Source: JAHELQ01 sp965603365 (GTDB lineage Bacteria; Acidobacteriota; Aminicenantia; UBA2199). From it: a stretch of 32,723 nt of DNA. A program made the position numbers and the translations under genes. The stretch is from assembly GCA_965603365.1 (NCBI GenBank), contig CBFDCR010000061.1:1-32723 (forward strand). The letters run 5' to 3'. The notes under the pieces were generated by a model. That model made no database searches and was not told the DNA's origin. It saw nothing but the letters and a program-made list of their open reading frames with translations. This document shows, piece by piece, positions 1 through 6,794 of this stretch (the stretch's first letter is position 1; the number at the start of each line of letters is the position of its first letter).

Positions 1-1
1 A

Positions 2-37
2 CAACAGCAGCAACAGCAGCAACAGCAGCAACAACAG
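2..37 (+). repeat. CAA/CAG trinucleotide tract encoding polyglutamine
   Basis: Twelve in-frame glutamine codons, mostly as a 9-bp unit CAACAGCAG repeated about three times and then degenerating. The tract continues to the window edge, so its full length is unknown. It is a slippage-prone coding repeat. Confidence 0.9.
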
Positions 38-151
38 AAGCCGGAGCAAAAACACCGGAACCTGATGCAGTACCTGAATCAAAACGAAAAGAAACAACTG
101 GAAAAAAGAAAGCGGGCCATCGGCATTGCCAAAAAAGCGAAAGATTGGTGA
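2..151 (+). CDS. batC: C-terminal end of a BatC-like (TPR, Bacteroides aerotolerance) protein, partial
   Basis: An open frame enters from the left edge and ends at TGA 149-151, giving 49 residues. It has twelve consecutive glutamines, then a charged helical stretch (NEKKQLEKRKR) and a terminal KDW. BatC or fused BatB/C proteins typically end in a charged tail finishing in Lys-Asp-Trp, and the next two genes are batD and batE, so this is most likely the end of batC. The TPR and any VWA domain lie outside the window. The family sits in the envelope; its biochemical role is not settled. The stop codon is two bases before the batD ATG, which indicates translational coupling. Confidence 0.7.
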   Translation, partial: QQQQQQQQQQQQKPEQKHRNLMQYLNQNEKKQLEKRKRAIGIAKKAKDW

Positions 152-153
152 CC

Positions 154-1908
154 ATGAAGATAAGAGCGGCGGCGATTCTCTTTTTACTGGTGATTCAAGG
201 TCTATTGTTGGCCCAGGAGGTGGAATTCGGGGCCAGTATCAACGCCGATAAAATCGGCCGCGACGACCTGCTGGTTTACACCCTGACCATCAAAGGCTTA
301 CGCAATCCTTCACCCCCGGATATCTCCGACATCACCGATTTCGAGACGGTCTCCACCTCCACCAGCACCGAATTCCGCCTCACCAACAACCAGGCCTCCT
401 ACTATTTTAACTATATATATTATCTCCGGCCCCGCCGAACCGGCACCCTCAAAATTCCCGCCGCCGTGTTCGAGTACAACGGCCGGACGTACCGCAGCCA
501 GTCATTCACGGTGGAGGTGGTAGAGGGCAGCGTGGCCCCACCGACATCTTCCCGGAGGCGGCGGTCACTCTTTGACGACGACGATTTTTTCTCTTCTCCC
601 TTTGAGCGGGCCCGGCGGCGGGAGATCGATGTCCGCCTGGACGCCCAGGTCTCCAGGAAGAGGGTGGTGAAGGGCGAACAAATCATCTACAAAGTACTGC
701 TCTATGCCCGCAACCGCATCGAATCGGTCAACCTGGTTTCCAACCAATCGTTTCCGGGCTTCTGGCAGGAGTGGTATCCGGTACCCCGGTCCATCGAGGG
801 CCGTTCCCAACAGACCGACGGAAAGATCTACCAGGTTTACGAAATCCGCAAGGCGGCCCTGTTCCCCAATAAAACCGGAACCGTCGCCATCCCGGCCCTG
901 CGATTTGAGCTGGGGCTGGTGGACTCTGCCTTTTCGGTATTTTCCATGCCCGATAAGATCGTCAGGTCTACCCCCGAAGTCGGCATCCAGGTGGAAGAAT
1001 TACCGGCGGCGGCCGGCAGCCTGCCGGTGGGAAACTTTAACTTCACCGTAGATGCGGACAGGGAAAAGATCGATATAAACGACATCCTGACCCTGCGGGT
1101 AAAGATAAGGGGAACCGGCAATATCAAGACCCTGACGCCGCCGGAGCTGGCCAGCGGGGATAATTTTAAGGTATTTCCGGCCAAAATCTCCAGGAATTTT
1201 AACTTCGATCGGGAACCCCTCTCCGGCGTGGTGGAGGCCGAAATACCGGTCTCCTTTAAAAAAGCCGGTGCCATATCCCTCCCCTCCCTGACGTTTGCCT
1301 ACTTCGATCCCCGTCAAAATACCACCGCCCAAACAGGCAGCCGCCCCCTTATGATTAAGGTCACCGGCCAGAAGGAGAAACAGGCAGAGGCCGTTACCCT
1401 GCCGAGAACCGAAATTATCAAGGCGGGTGAGGATATCGATTTCATCAAGAAGGGAAGAATCCGCGACCAGCAAAACGGCTTTCACCGCTCGACGGTATTC
1501 CGGTTACTCCTGATTCTGCCCTTCGGCCTCAACATTCTATTCCTGCTGAAGAACCTTGTCTTCGACCGGTTCATCTCCCACAGCCCCTTGCTGTACCGTA
1601 AAAAGCTCTTGAATCAAACCATCAAGCAGCTCCAGCACATTAAAGAGTACGGCGAAATCACCGGTATCCTGGAGAATTATTTGAGTAAGCGGACGGGCCT
1701 GGGATTTTCGGCCATCACCAACCAGGCCATTGAAGAGATCTTCGACCGCAACAGAATCGGCGAACGGGAGCGGCGACTGTTTCTCCGGATCAAGTCCGAA
1801 TCGGAATCGACGAAGTTTTCTCCCCAGAAAAAGTCGGCCCAGGAGAGCCGGAGGGACGTTCAGTCACTGATCGACATGCTGAAAAAAATCGACGGAAAAT
1901 TGCAATGA
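154..1908 (+). CDS. batD: BatD-like protein (oxygen tolerance family)
   Basis: A 584-residue envelope protein. It has an N-terminal signal peptide (hydrophobic core AAAILFLLVIQGLLLA, likely cleavage after LAQ), then a long beta-rich periplasmic region typical of the BatD/oxygen tolerance family. A single membrane helix lies near residue 455-475 (LLLILPFGLNILFLL), followed by a charged cytoplasmic tail of about 110 residues. An Asp/Arg-rich insertion sits near residue 135-150. BatD is thought to work in a complex with the VWA proteins BatA/B and the TPR proteins BatC/E; the mechanism is not established. I chose the ATG at 154 because it gives a clean signal peptide; in-frame TTG 145 and GTG 148 are alternatives. 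The end overlaps batE by 4 bp (ATGA). Confidence 0.88.
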   Translation: MKIRAAAILFLLVIQGLLLAQEVEFGASINADKIGRDDLLVYTLTIKGLRNPSPPDISDITDFETVSTSTSTEFRLTNNQASYYFNYIYYLRPRRTGTLKIPAAVFEYNGRTYRSQSFTVEVVEGSVAPPTSSRRRRSLFDDDDFFSSPFERARRREIDVRLDAQVSRKRVVKGEQIIYKVLLYARNRIESVNLVSNQSFPGFWQEWYPVPRSIEGRSQQTDGKIYQVYEIRKAALFPNKTGTVAIPALRFELGLVDSAFSVFSMPDKIVRSTPEVGIQVEELPAAAGSLPVGNFNFTVDADREKIDINDILTLRVKIRGTGNIKTLTPPELASGDNFKVFPAKISRNFNFDREPLSGVVEAEIPVSFKKAGAISLPSLTFAYFDPRQNTTAQTGSRPLMIKVTGQKEKQAEAVTLPRTEIIKAGEDIDFIKKGRIRDQQNGFHRSTVFRLLLILPFGLNILFLLKNLVFDRFISHSPLLYRKKLLNQTIKQLQHIKEYGEITGILENYLSKRTGLGFSAITNQAIEEIFDRNRIGERERRLFLRIKSESESTKFSPQKKSAQESRRDVQSLIDMLKKIDGKLQ

Positions 1909-2660
1909 GTCAAAAAATCGTTTTAATACTAATCGTTCTACTGATCGCCGTAGGAGGCATGGGCAGAGCCAGGTCGGCCAACGATCGCTTTTGGGCCGCC
2001 AACCGACTGTATGAGAAAGGGGATTATACCGGGGCCCTGAAAATCTATAAAGAACTGGAGACAGCCATCCACAACTGGAAGTTATATTATAATATCGGCA
2101 ATTGTCACTTTAAACTGAATCGACCGGTTCAGGCCAAGATCTACTATTTGCGGGCCCAACGGCTCCAACCCTTCGAGGCCTCTATCACCGGCAACCTGGA
2201 GATCGTCAACAAGATGTTCAAGGATCAGGTGCCGGTCGAGAAACCGGACTTTATCGGCGCTGTCATAAAAAAAATCGAATCCCTCCTCCCCTTAAACGTC
2301 CTCTCCGTCTTGCTGCTGATTGCCGTGCTCTGCCTCAATGTCTCTATTTTTGCCCTCATTCATAAAACAGGCCCCCGTAAATGGATGATTTACGGCGCCT
2401 CATTGTTCCTCATCCTGACCATCGTCTTAACCTTCTACCATATGCACCGGGTGGACAGGGAGGAGGTTCGCAGTATGGCGGTGATTGTCAACGCCAATAC
2501 CGAGCTGCACAGCGGTCCCGGGGAGAGCAACACCATCCTGTTTAAGGTCAATCCCGGCCTGACCGTCAAAATCCTGGAGCAGAGCAACGATTGGTATCAG
2601 GTCTCCGCCACCTCCGAGATCGCCGGCTGGGTCCGGAGGGAAGCCCTGGAAATCATTTAA
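1905..2660 (+). CDS. batE: BatE-like protein: TPR, two membrane helices, SH3-like domain
   Basis: A 251-residue protein. In order it has a signal sequence (residues 1-25), a TPR region (about 28-105, with the ANRLYEKGDYTGALKIY repeat), and two membrane helices (about 128-150 and 158-180, around LSVLLLIAVLCL and GASLFLILTIVLTF). A C-terminal bacterial SH3-like domain (about 190-251) carries the usual NTELHSGPGESN and GWVRREAL signatures. This is the standard BatE layout. The start overlaps the end of batD by 4 bp, and folP begins 15 bp downstream, so all probably share one transcript. The SH3 domain suggests contact with the cell wall or a partner protein; that is inference. Confidence 0.87.
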   Translation: MSQKIVLILIVLLIAVGGMGRARSANDRFWAANRLYEKGDYTGALKIYKELETAIHNWKLYYNIGNCHFKLNRPVQAKIYYLRAQRLQPFEASITGNLEIVNKMFKDQVPVEKPDFIGAVIKKIESLLPLNVLSVLLLIAVLCLNVSIFALIHKTGPRKWMIYGASLFLILTIVLTFYHMHRVDREEVRSMAVIVNANTELHSGPGESNTILFKVNPGLTVKILEQSNDWYQVSATSEIAGWVRREALEII

Positions 2661-2675
2661 GTATTAAGACCGGCC

Positions 2676-3512
2676 ATGAAGCTTCACTTAAAAAACCGCT
2701 ATATGGAACCGGAAGAACCGGTGATAATGGGCATCCTGAATGTCACCCCCGACTCCTTTTCCGACGGCGGCAAATTCGTGAATATCGATGATGCCCTTCA
2801 TCAGGCCGCCGCCATCATCCGGCAGGGAGCCCAAATTGTCGACGTGGGCGGTGAGAGTACCCGGCCGGGTGCCCAAAAAATCGATATCGAGGAAGAAATG
2901 GATCGGGTCTTACCGGTGATCGACAGGATCAAAAATGAATTTGAAGTCCTGGTCTCCATCGACAGCTACAAGGAGCGGGTGGCCCGTACCGCCGTACTGG
3001 AGGCCGGGGCCGACATGATCAACGACATCTCCGCCCTGCGCTTCTCCCAGCGGATGGCAGCCACCGTGGCCGAACTGGATGTACCGGTGATTCTGATGCA
3101 CATCAAGGGCAGCCCGGAAAACATGCAGAAAGACCCTTTCTACCAGGATGTGGTGGCAGAGATCAAGCGCTATTTCTACGAACGCATCGACTATGCGCTG
3201 GCCAAAGGGGTAAAAAAGGAGAAGATCATCATCGATCCGGGCATCGGCTTCGGCAAACGGGTCGAGGACAACGTGGAAATCATCAAGCGGCTGGGGGAGT
3301 TTAAAGAGTTTGACTGCCCGGTCTTAATCGGGCTCTCCCGAAAATCCTTCTTAGGGACGATCGCCGGTGAAACGGTACCCGCAGACCGGGAAGCGGAGAC
3401 CATCACCGCCAACTTGATCGCCCTCATGAACGGCGCCGCCATCATCCGGGTCCACAACGTCAAAAACACCGTCAAATCCCTCAAAATCTGCAAGGCCCTA
3501 ACGGCTCCCTGA
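2676..3512 (+). CDS. folP: Dihydropteroate synthase
   Basis: Full length at 278 residues. The enzyme condenses 6-hydroxymethyl-dihydropterin diphosphate with p-aminobenzoate to dihydropteroate in cytoplasmic folate synthesis and is the sulfonamide target. The family motifs appear in order along the TIM barrel: GILNVTPDSFSDGG (pterin/phosphate loop), VDVGGESTRPGA, VSIDSY, MINDIS, IDPGIGFGK, GLSRKSFLG and RVHNV. The ATG at 2676 places the first motif at the normal distance from the N-terminus. The gene follows batE by 15 bp on the same strand, so it is probably co-transcribed. This is unusual company for folP, which more often sits beside ftsH, glmM or other folate genes. Confidence 0.97.
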   Translation: MKLHLKNRYMEPEEPVIMGILNVTPDSFSDGGKFVNIDDALHQAAAIIRQGAQIVDVGGESTRPGAQKIDIEEEMDRVLPVIDRIKNEFEVLVSIDSYKERVARTAVLEAGADMINDISALRFSQRMAATVAELDVPVILMHIKGSPENMQKDPFYQDVVAEIKRYFYERIDYALAKGVKKEKIIIDPGIGFGKRVEDNVEIIKRLGEFKEFDCPVLIGLSRKSFLGTIAGETVPADREAETITANLIALMNGAAIIRVHNVKNTVKSLKICKALTAP

Positions 3513-3520
3513 CAAAGAAG

Positions 3521-4870
3521 TTAAATCTTATACCGGGAGATGAATTGAGTTAGGCATTCGTCCAGGTGGGCCAGGAAATAGAAGGGCATAGAGAAGAGGA
3601 AGAATTTTTTGCCGGAGGGAAGAACGATGGGATCAACCCGGTTTTCGCCGGAATAAACCCGGACGGCATAAGGATGGTCACACCGTTCCATGAAGAGCAA
3701 AAGAGATTTGAGTTTGCCCAGGGCACCGCTCTTGACTTCGATGGGAATGGCCTGATCCTTGAAGGGATATAAAAAGTCCACCTCCGCTTCACTCTTATCT
3801 TTCATCCAAAAGTAAAGTTTGGATGCATGATGCCCCTGCGATATGATTTCCTGGGCCACCACTTGCTCAGAAATCTGCCCCCTGTAGATTTCATTCAACG
3901 CCTGACGGCGGCTAAAGAACTCTCTAAAACCGATGCGGAAATTGGCCAGTCCGCAGTCGAGGAAAAAAAGTTTGGGGGCTTTCCTCATCTTTTCAAGGAT
4001 GGGGATCCTGGTGGAATTAGAGGGTCTAGCCCGATACAGGATTAAGGCTTTTTCTAAGGTATCAAATGCCTCGCTCATTTCACGTGATTTATAGGATGAA
4101 TCTCCAAATTTTTCATAGGAAATGCGGGTTCCCAAATACAGGGGCGCGCGATCGATAACATGGGAGAGATATTTTGACTTTGCCAGAGATGAATATTTTT
4201 CTACATCTTCGACGTATCCCACAAAGATGGCATCGTAAACCTCTCTAATTTCAGAATAAGAGCCGCTATTTAAATATCCGGATAACGCCTCTGGCATACC
4301 CCCCACAAAGGTGTACTCATAGAAATGGTCCAGCAGTATCTGATGAACATCGTGTCTCCTATCAATGGAAAGATTTCCAAGCCTTTGGGCAAGGGGAGGA
4401 TTTTTACATTCCAGATACTCCCGGAAATTGATGGGATACATAAATAAATTATTCACCCTCCCAACCGGAAATGAAAATCCCTCTCTCTTTGAAAATACTT
4501 CCAGCAATGAACCGGCCGCCAACACCTTCAGCCCATCTACGTCCTCAAAAAGATACCTCAGGGAACGGATGGCATCACCCGAATTCTGTATTTCATCAAT
4601 AAAGAGCAGTGTCTCCTTTATATTTACCTTAAGTCCCTTATAAAGAAGAATACGTTCAAAAAGCTCCACACCAGAATTAAAATGCAGAAACAGTTCCCGT
4701 TCTTTAGGCCTTTCCAGGTTTAGCGAAACAAAATGGGAAAAGTTTTTAGAAAACTCTTCAACAATAAAGGTTTTTCCTACCTGTCTTGCCCCCCGGAGAA
4801 TAAGAGGCTTAGATGTATCCCTATTCTTCCATTTTAATAATTCTTTCTCGATTTTTCGATCTATTTTCAT
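3521..4870 (-). CDS. P-loop ATPase of the AAA/DUF4143 type
   Basis: A 449-residue protein. The N-terminal AAA-like domain has Walker A GARQVGKT (27-34) and Walker B LLFIDEIQ (about 88-95). The C-terminal half matches the DUF4143 pattern and ends in a PD-(D/E)XK-like signature (EVDFL ... IPIEVKSG). Such proteins are widespread, often multicopy and patchily distributed, and their function is unknown. The gene converges on folP with only 8 bp between the stops. The SD is AAGGTG and the start is ATG at 4870. A promoter with three regularly spaced palindromes lies directly upstream, pointing to tight control or autoregulation (inference). It resembles the DUF234-type ATPase at 6795 in general architecture but differs in sequence. 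Confidence 0.88.
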   Translation of the reverse strand: MKIDRKIEKELLKWKNRDTSKPLILRGARQVGKTFIVEEFSKNFSHFVSLNLERPKERELFLHFNSGVELFERILLYKGLKVNIKETLLFIDEIQNSGDAIRSLRYLFEDVDGLKVLAAGSLLEVFSKREGFSFPVGRVNNLFMYPINFREYLECKNPPLAQRLGNLSIDRRHDVHQILLDHFYEYTFVGGMPEALSGYLNSGSYSEIREVYDAIFVGYVEDVEKYSSLAKSKYLSHVIDRAPLYLGTRISYEKFGDSSYKSREMSEAFDTLEKALILYRARPSNSTRIPILEKMRKAPKLFFLDCGLANFRIGFREFFSRRQALNEIYRGQISEQVVAQEIISQGHHASKLYFWMKDKSEAEVDFLYPFKDQAIPIEVKSGALGKLKSLLLFMERCDHPYAVRVYSGENRVDPIVLPSGKKFFLFSMPFYFLAHLDECLTQFISRYKI

Positions 4871-4887
4871 TTCGCACCTTGCTTGTT

Positions 4888-4973
4888 ATAATTTACCCCT
4901 AAATTGTAACATAGATTGTAATAATTTCAAGGTAAATTATGACAAACTTTGTAATAATTTAGGGGTAAATTAT
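4888..4973. repeat. Three palindromic operator-like sites, 33 bp apart
   Basis: Three 20-bp sites fit ATAATTT-N6-AAATTAT: 4888-4907 (one mismatch in the right arm), 4921-4940 and 4954-4973. Their centres are exactly 33 bp apart (4897.5, 4930.5, 4963.5). The outer two also form an 18-bp perfect inverted repeat (4888-4905 with 4956-4973) sharing the core TTTAGGGGTAAA in opposite orientation. Sites 1 and 2 overlap the predicted -10 and -35 of the ATPase gene on the minus strand. A dimeric repressor array is the simplest reading. Confidence 0.85.
4903..4930 (-). promoter_or_regulatory. Predicted promoter of the DUF4143-type ATPase gene
   Basis: Read on the minus strand: -35 TTGAAA (4930-4925), 16-bp spacer, -10 TACAAT (4908-4903), with transcription expected to start near 4896. 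The -35 lies inside the middle palindrome and the -10 inside the first, so a bound regulator would block polymerase. Confidence 0.55.
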
Positions 4974-5085
4974 GTCATAAAAAAAAATGAGCCATTTCTA
5001 TTGAAAAATATTTGAAGATCGGCTAAAATTGTAAATCGGTAAGCTGGAAACTATATAAAAACTAAATGTAAAAAAGGAGGAAATG

Positions 5086-5244
5086 ATGTTAAAAAAATTG
5101 ACCAACAAAAAGAGTGGAAGAAAAAACCTGAGAGAGAGGACCCCTTCATTCGACATCTGCGTGATTGAGTGCAGAATTGTCTGTGATCATGAGCCGATAG
5201 ACAGAAGCCAGGTCACCTCGTCTCTTCGCTATCCCCAACCTTAA
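5086..5244 (+). CDS. Small ORF, 52 residues, function unknown
   Basis: A strong Shine-Dalgarno (AAAAAGGAGG, ending at 5080) sits 5 bases before the ATG at 5086; an adjacent in-frame ATG at 5083 is too close to it. The predicted peptide begins with a Lys/Arg-rich half (LKKLTNKKSGRKNLRER). It continues with a short Cys-containing segment (DICVIECRIVCDHEP) and a polar end. I do not recognise it. It lies 90 bp upstream of the MASE3 gene on the same strand and could be its leader peptide, a small independent protein or chance. The ribosome-binding site is the main evidence; no homology is claimed. Confidence 0.4.
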   Translation: MLKKLTNKKSGRKNLRERTPSFDICVIECRIVCDHEPIDRSQVTSSLRYPQP

Positions 5245-5292
5245 TCTAACAGATCTTATTATCCTGAATTTTAGCGTTTGACCTTAAAGAAG

Positions 5293-5315
5293 CTTTAGGA
5301 GGTCGACGCCTAAAG
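5293..5315 (+). promoter_or_regulatory. Hairpin just upstream of the MASE3 gene's ribosome-binding site
   Basis: CTTTAGG (5293-5299) pairs with CCTAAAG (5309-5315) around a 9-base loop. The SD-like AAAGGTGG (5320-5327) follows directly, with ATG at 5335. This could influence translation or be the relic of a longer leader structure. Confidence 0.35.
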
Positions 5316-5334
5316 GCACAAAGGTGGTTAGATC

Positions 5335-6363
5335 ATGGAAAGAGATCGCAAGCTGAGTGGGCTGACCAACATCCTGGTTGGGGTGTTAATCCTGGTGGTT
5401 TTGTATGTCTCCAGCCTGTTCAGCTACCTGCTGTTTCACAGCACAGCGGAATTATTCAGTATGGTGGTGGCCGGCAGCATATTCATGATTGCCTGGAACG
5501 CCCGGAAATTTATGGACAGCAATTACCTGCTGTTTCTGGGCATCGCCTACCTCTTCGTCGGCGGGCTGGACCTGTTCCATACCCTTTCGTACGCAGGCAT
5601 GGGGGTATTCCCCGGCTACGGCACCAACCTGCCGACACAACTGTGGATCGCGGCCCGCTACATGGAGAGCATCTCGCTGTTGATCGCACCGATTTTTTTA
5701 ACCCGAAGGCTGAAGTCGAGTTTCGCCTTTGTTTTCTACACAGTTATTTTCGTAGCCGTATTAACGAGTATTTATTACTGGCACATTTTCCCCGATTGTT
5801 TTATCCAGGATATCGGGTTAACACCATTTAAAAGAATCAGCGAATACATCATCGGCCTGATCTTGCTCACTTCACTCTTTCTGCTCTACAAAAAACGCAG
5901 TCAACTGGATAAGCAGGTACTGCGGTGGTTAGCCATATCCATTGCGGTCACCATTCTTTCGGAACTGGCCTTCACCGGTTACATTCATGCCTATGACTTT
6001 GCCAATTTTCTGGGACACCTATTGAAGTTCATCTCGTTCGTATTGATCTATAAGGCCATTATCGTGACCGGCCTGGCGAGGCCCTACTCTTTACTCTTTC
6101 GAAATCTAAAACAGCGGGAAGAGGAATTGGAAAAGGCCCTAAAAAAGGTGAAACAGCTCCGCGGCATGCTGCCGATTTGTGCCTACTGCAAAAAAATCCG
6201 TGACGACAAAGGGTACTGGCAGCAGGTGGAGATCTACATCCACCAGCATTCGGAGGCGGATTTCAGCCACAGTATTTGTCCGGAATGCATGAAAAAAGTG
6301 ACGGCCGAGCGAAAAAAGGAGCAGCCGCCTGACAGTTCAAAAACACAGTCTAAGGGGCTTTAA
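5335..6363 (+). CDS. MASE3-type membrane sensor with C-terminal CxxC...CxxC module
   Basis: A 342-residue protein. Residues about 12-248 hold seven or eight hydrophobic helices in the arrangement of a MASE3 sensor domain, with conserved-looking GGLDLFHTLSYAGMG and WIAARYMES segments. A charged coiled coil follows (about 256-277, KQREEELEKALKKVKQ). Next comes a compact module with C282-x2-C285 and C315-x2-C318 (LPICAYCKKIRDDKGYW ... SICPECMKK), which looks metal-binding. Similar tails are common after PAS/GAF/receiver domains in deltaproteobacteria-like genomes and have no assigned function (recalled, not searched). There is no kinase, GGDEF or methyl-accepting domain, so the output must come from the Cys module or a partner. 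The end overlaps the convergent glutaredoxin gene by 14 bp. Confidence 0.8.
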   Translation: MERDRKLSGLTNILVGVLILVVLYVSSLFSYLLFHSTAELFSMVVAGSIFMIAWNARKFMDSNYLLFLGIAYLFVGGLDLFHTLSYAGMGVFPGYGTNLPTQLWIAARYMESISLLIAPIFLTRRLKSSFAFVFYTVIFVAVLTSIYYWHIFPDCFIQDIGLTPFKRISEYIIGLILLTSLFLLYKKRSQLDKQVLRWLAISIAVTILSELAFTGYIHAYDFANFLGHLLKFISFVLIYKAIIVTGLARPYSLLFRNLKQREEELEKALKKVKQLRGMLPICAYCKKIRDDKGYWQQVEIYIHQHSEADFSHSICPECMKKVTAERKKEQPPDSSKTQSKGL

Positions 6364-6610
6364 TATCGAGCAGCCGATCTATTTTTCCCTTATCAAAACC
6401 GAGCACCGGTCTATTGTTGATTAAGGTGACGGGCACCCCCTGCTGGCCGGTGCGGCGCACCATATCTCTAGCCGCTCGTTCATCCTTAGAAATATCGACA
6501 TCTTTAAAACGGATATTGTGCTTCTTTAAATGCTGCTTAACGGCCCGGCACCAGGAGCAGGCGGGGGTAGAAAATACAATCACCGTAGGTTGTCTCTTTG
6601 TCGTAGTCAT
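6350..6610 (-). CDS. Glutaredoxin-like thiol-disulfide protein
   Basis: An 86-residue single-domain protein with the glutaredoxin fold pattern. It has beta strand TVIVFSTPACSWC with a CxxC active site (C-S-W-C), then VDISKDERAARDM, the cis-proline loop GVPVTLINNRPVLGFD, and a C-terminal helix. The CSWC centre is closer to the NrdH/Uxx-star/glutaredoxin-like group than to the classical CPYC. It likely reduces small disulfides or donates electrons in the cytoplasm. ATG 6610 is preferred because AGAGGTGA lies just upstream; an in-frame GTG at 6625 would put that SD inside the gene. The gene has its own divergent promoter (6650-6678). Confidence 0.88.
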   Translation of the reverse strand: MTTTKRQPTVIVFSTPACSWCRAVKQHLKKHNIRFKDVDISKDERAARDMVRRTGQQGVPVTLINNRPVLGFDKGKIDRLLDIKAP

Positions 6611-6649
6611 CGGGTCACCTCTCACTTATTTCTCAAAAATTTAAGTTAA

Positions 6650-6678
6650 ATTTTAACATGTCCTCCCCTCCCTGTCAA
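6650..6678 (-). promoter_or_regulatory. Predicted promoter of the glutaredoxin gene
   Basis: On the minus strand: -35 TTGACA (6678-6673), 17-bp spacer, -10 TAAAAT (6655-6650), followed by a leader of about 33 bases to the ATG at 6610. The CTTGACAGGG around the -35 is repeated as a perfect inverted copy at 6709-6718, where it forms the -35 of the opposite gene. Confidence 0.65.
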
Positions 6679-6709
6679 GCACCCAGAGAAAAAGACCAAC
6701 AAAAGGCCC

Positions 6710-6738
6710 TTGACAGGGGATAAAATTTGAGTTATCGT
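6710..6738 (+). promoter_or_regulatory. Predicted promoter of the DUF234-type ATPase gene
   Basis: -35 TTGACA (6710-6715), 17-bp spacer, -10 TATCGT (6733-6738). The -10 falls within the left arm (6732-6741) of a long inverted repeat, so occupancy of that repeat would compete with RNA polymerase. Confidence 0.6.
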
Positions 6739-6794
6739 AACACCGTGGCAACACAACAATGTAACCACGGTTACAGTAACGGAGGTTACGATAA
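6732..6794 (+). repeat. Nested inverted repeats with five GTAAC/GTTAC units abutting the ATPase start codon
   Basis: Outer arms TTATCGTAAC (6732-6741) and GTTACGATAA (6785-6794) are perfect 10-bp complements. The inner pair is CCGTGG (6743-6748) and CCACGG (6765-6770). GTAACC-AC-GGTTAC (6761-6774) is itself a near-palindrome, and GTAACGGAGGTTAC (6776-6789) is another GTAAC/GTTAC pair that contains the ribosome-binding site. The right outer arm ends one base before the ATG. It can act as a DNA operator at the -10 and as an mRNA hairpin masking the SD. Confidence 0.85.

Noticed and set aside
5290..5335. Possible cyclic-di-GMP riboswitch before the MASE3 gene (GACGC...AAAGGCAC resemblance)
   Set aside because: The paired stems and conserved upstream half of GEMM-I are missing; only a 7-bp hairpin is supported.
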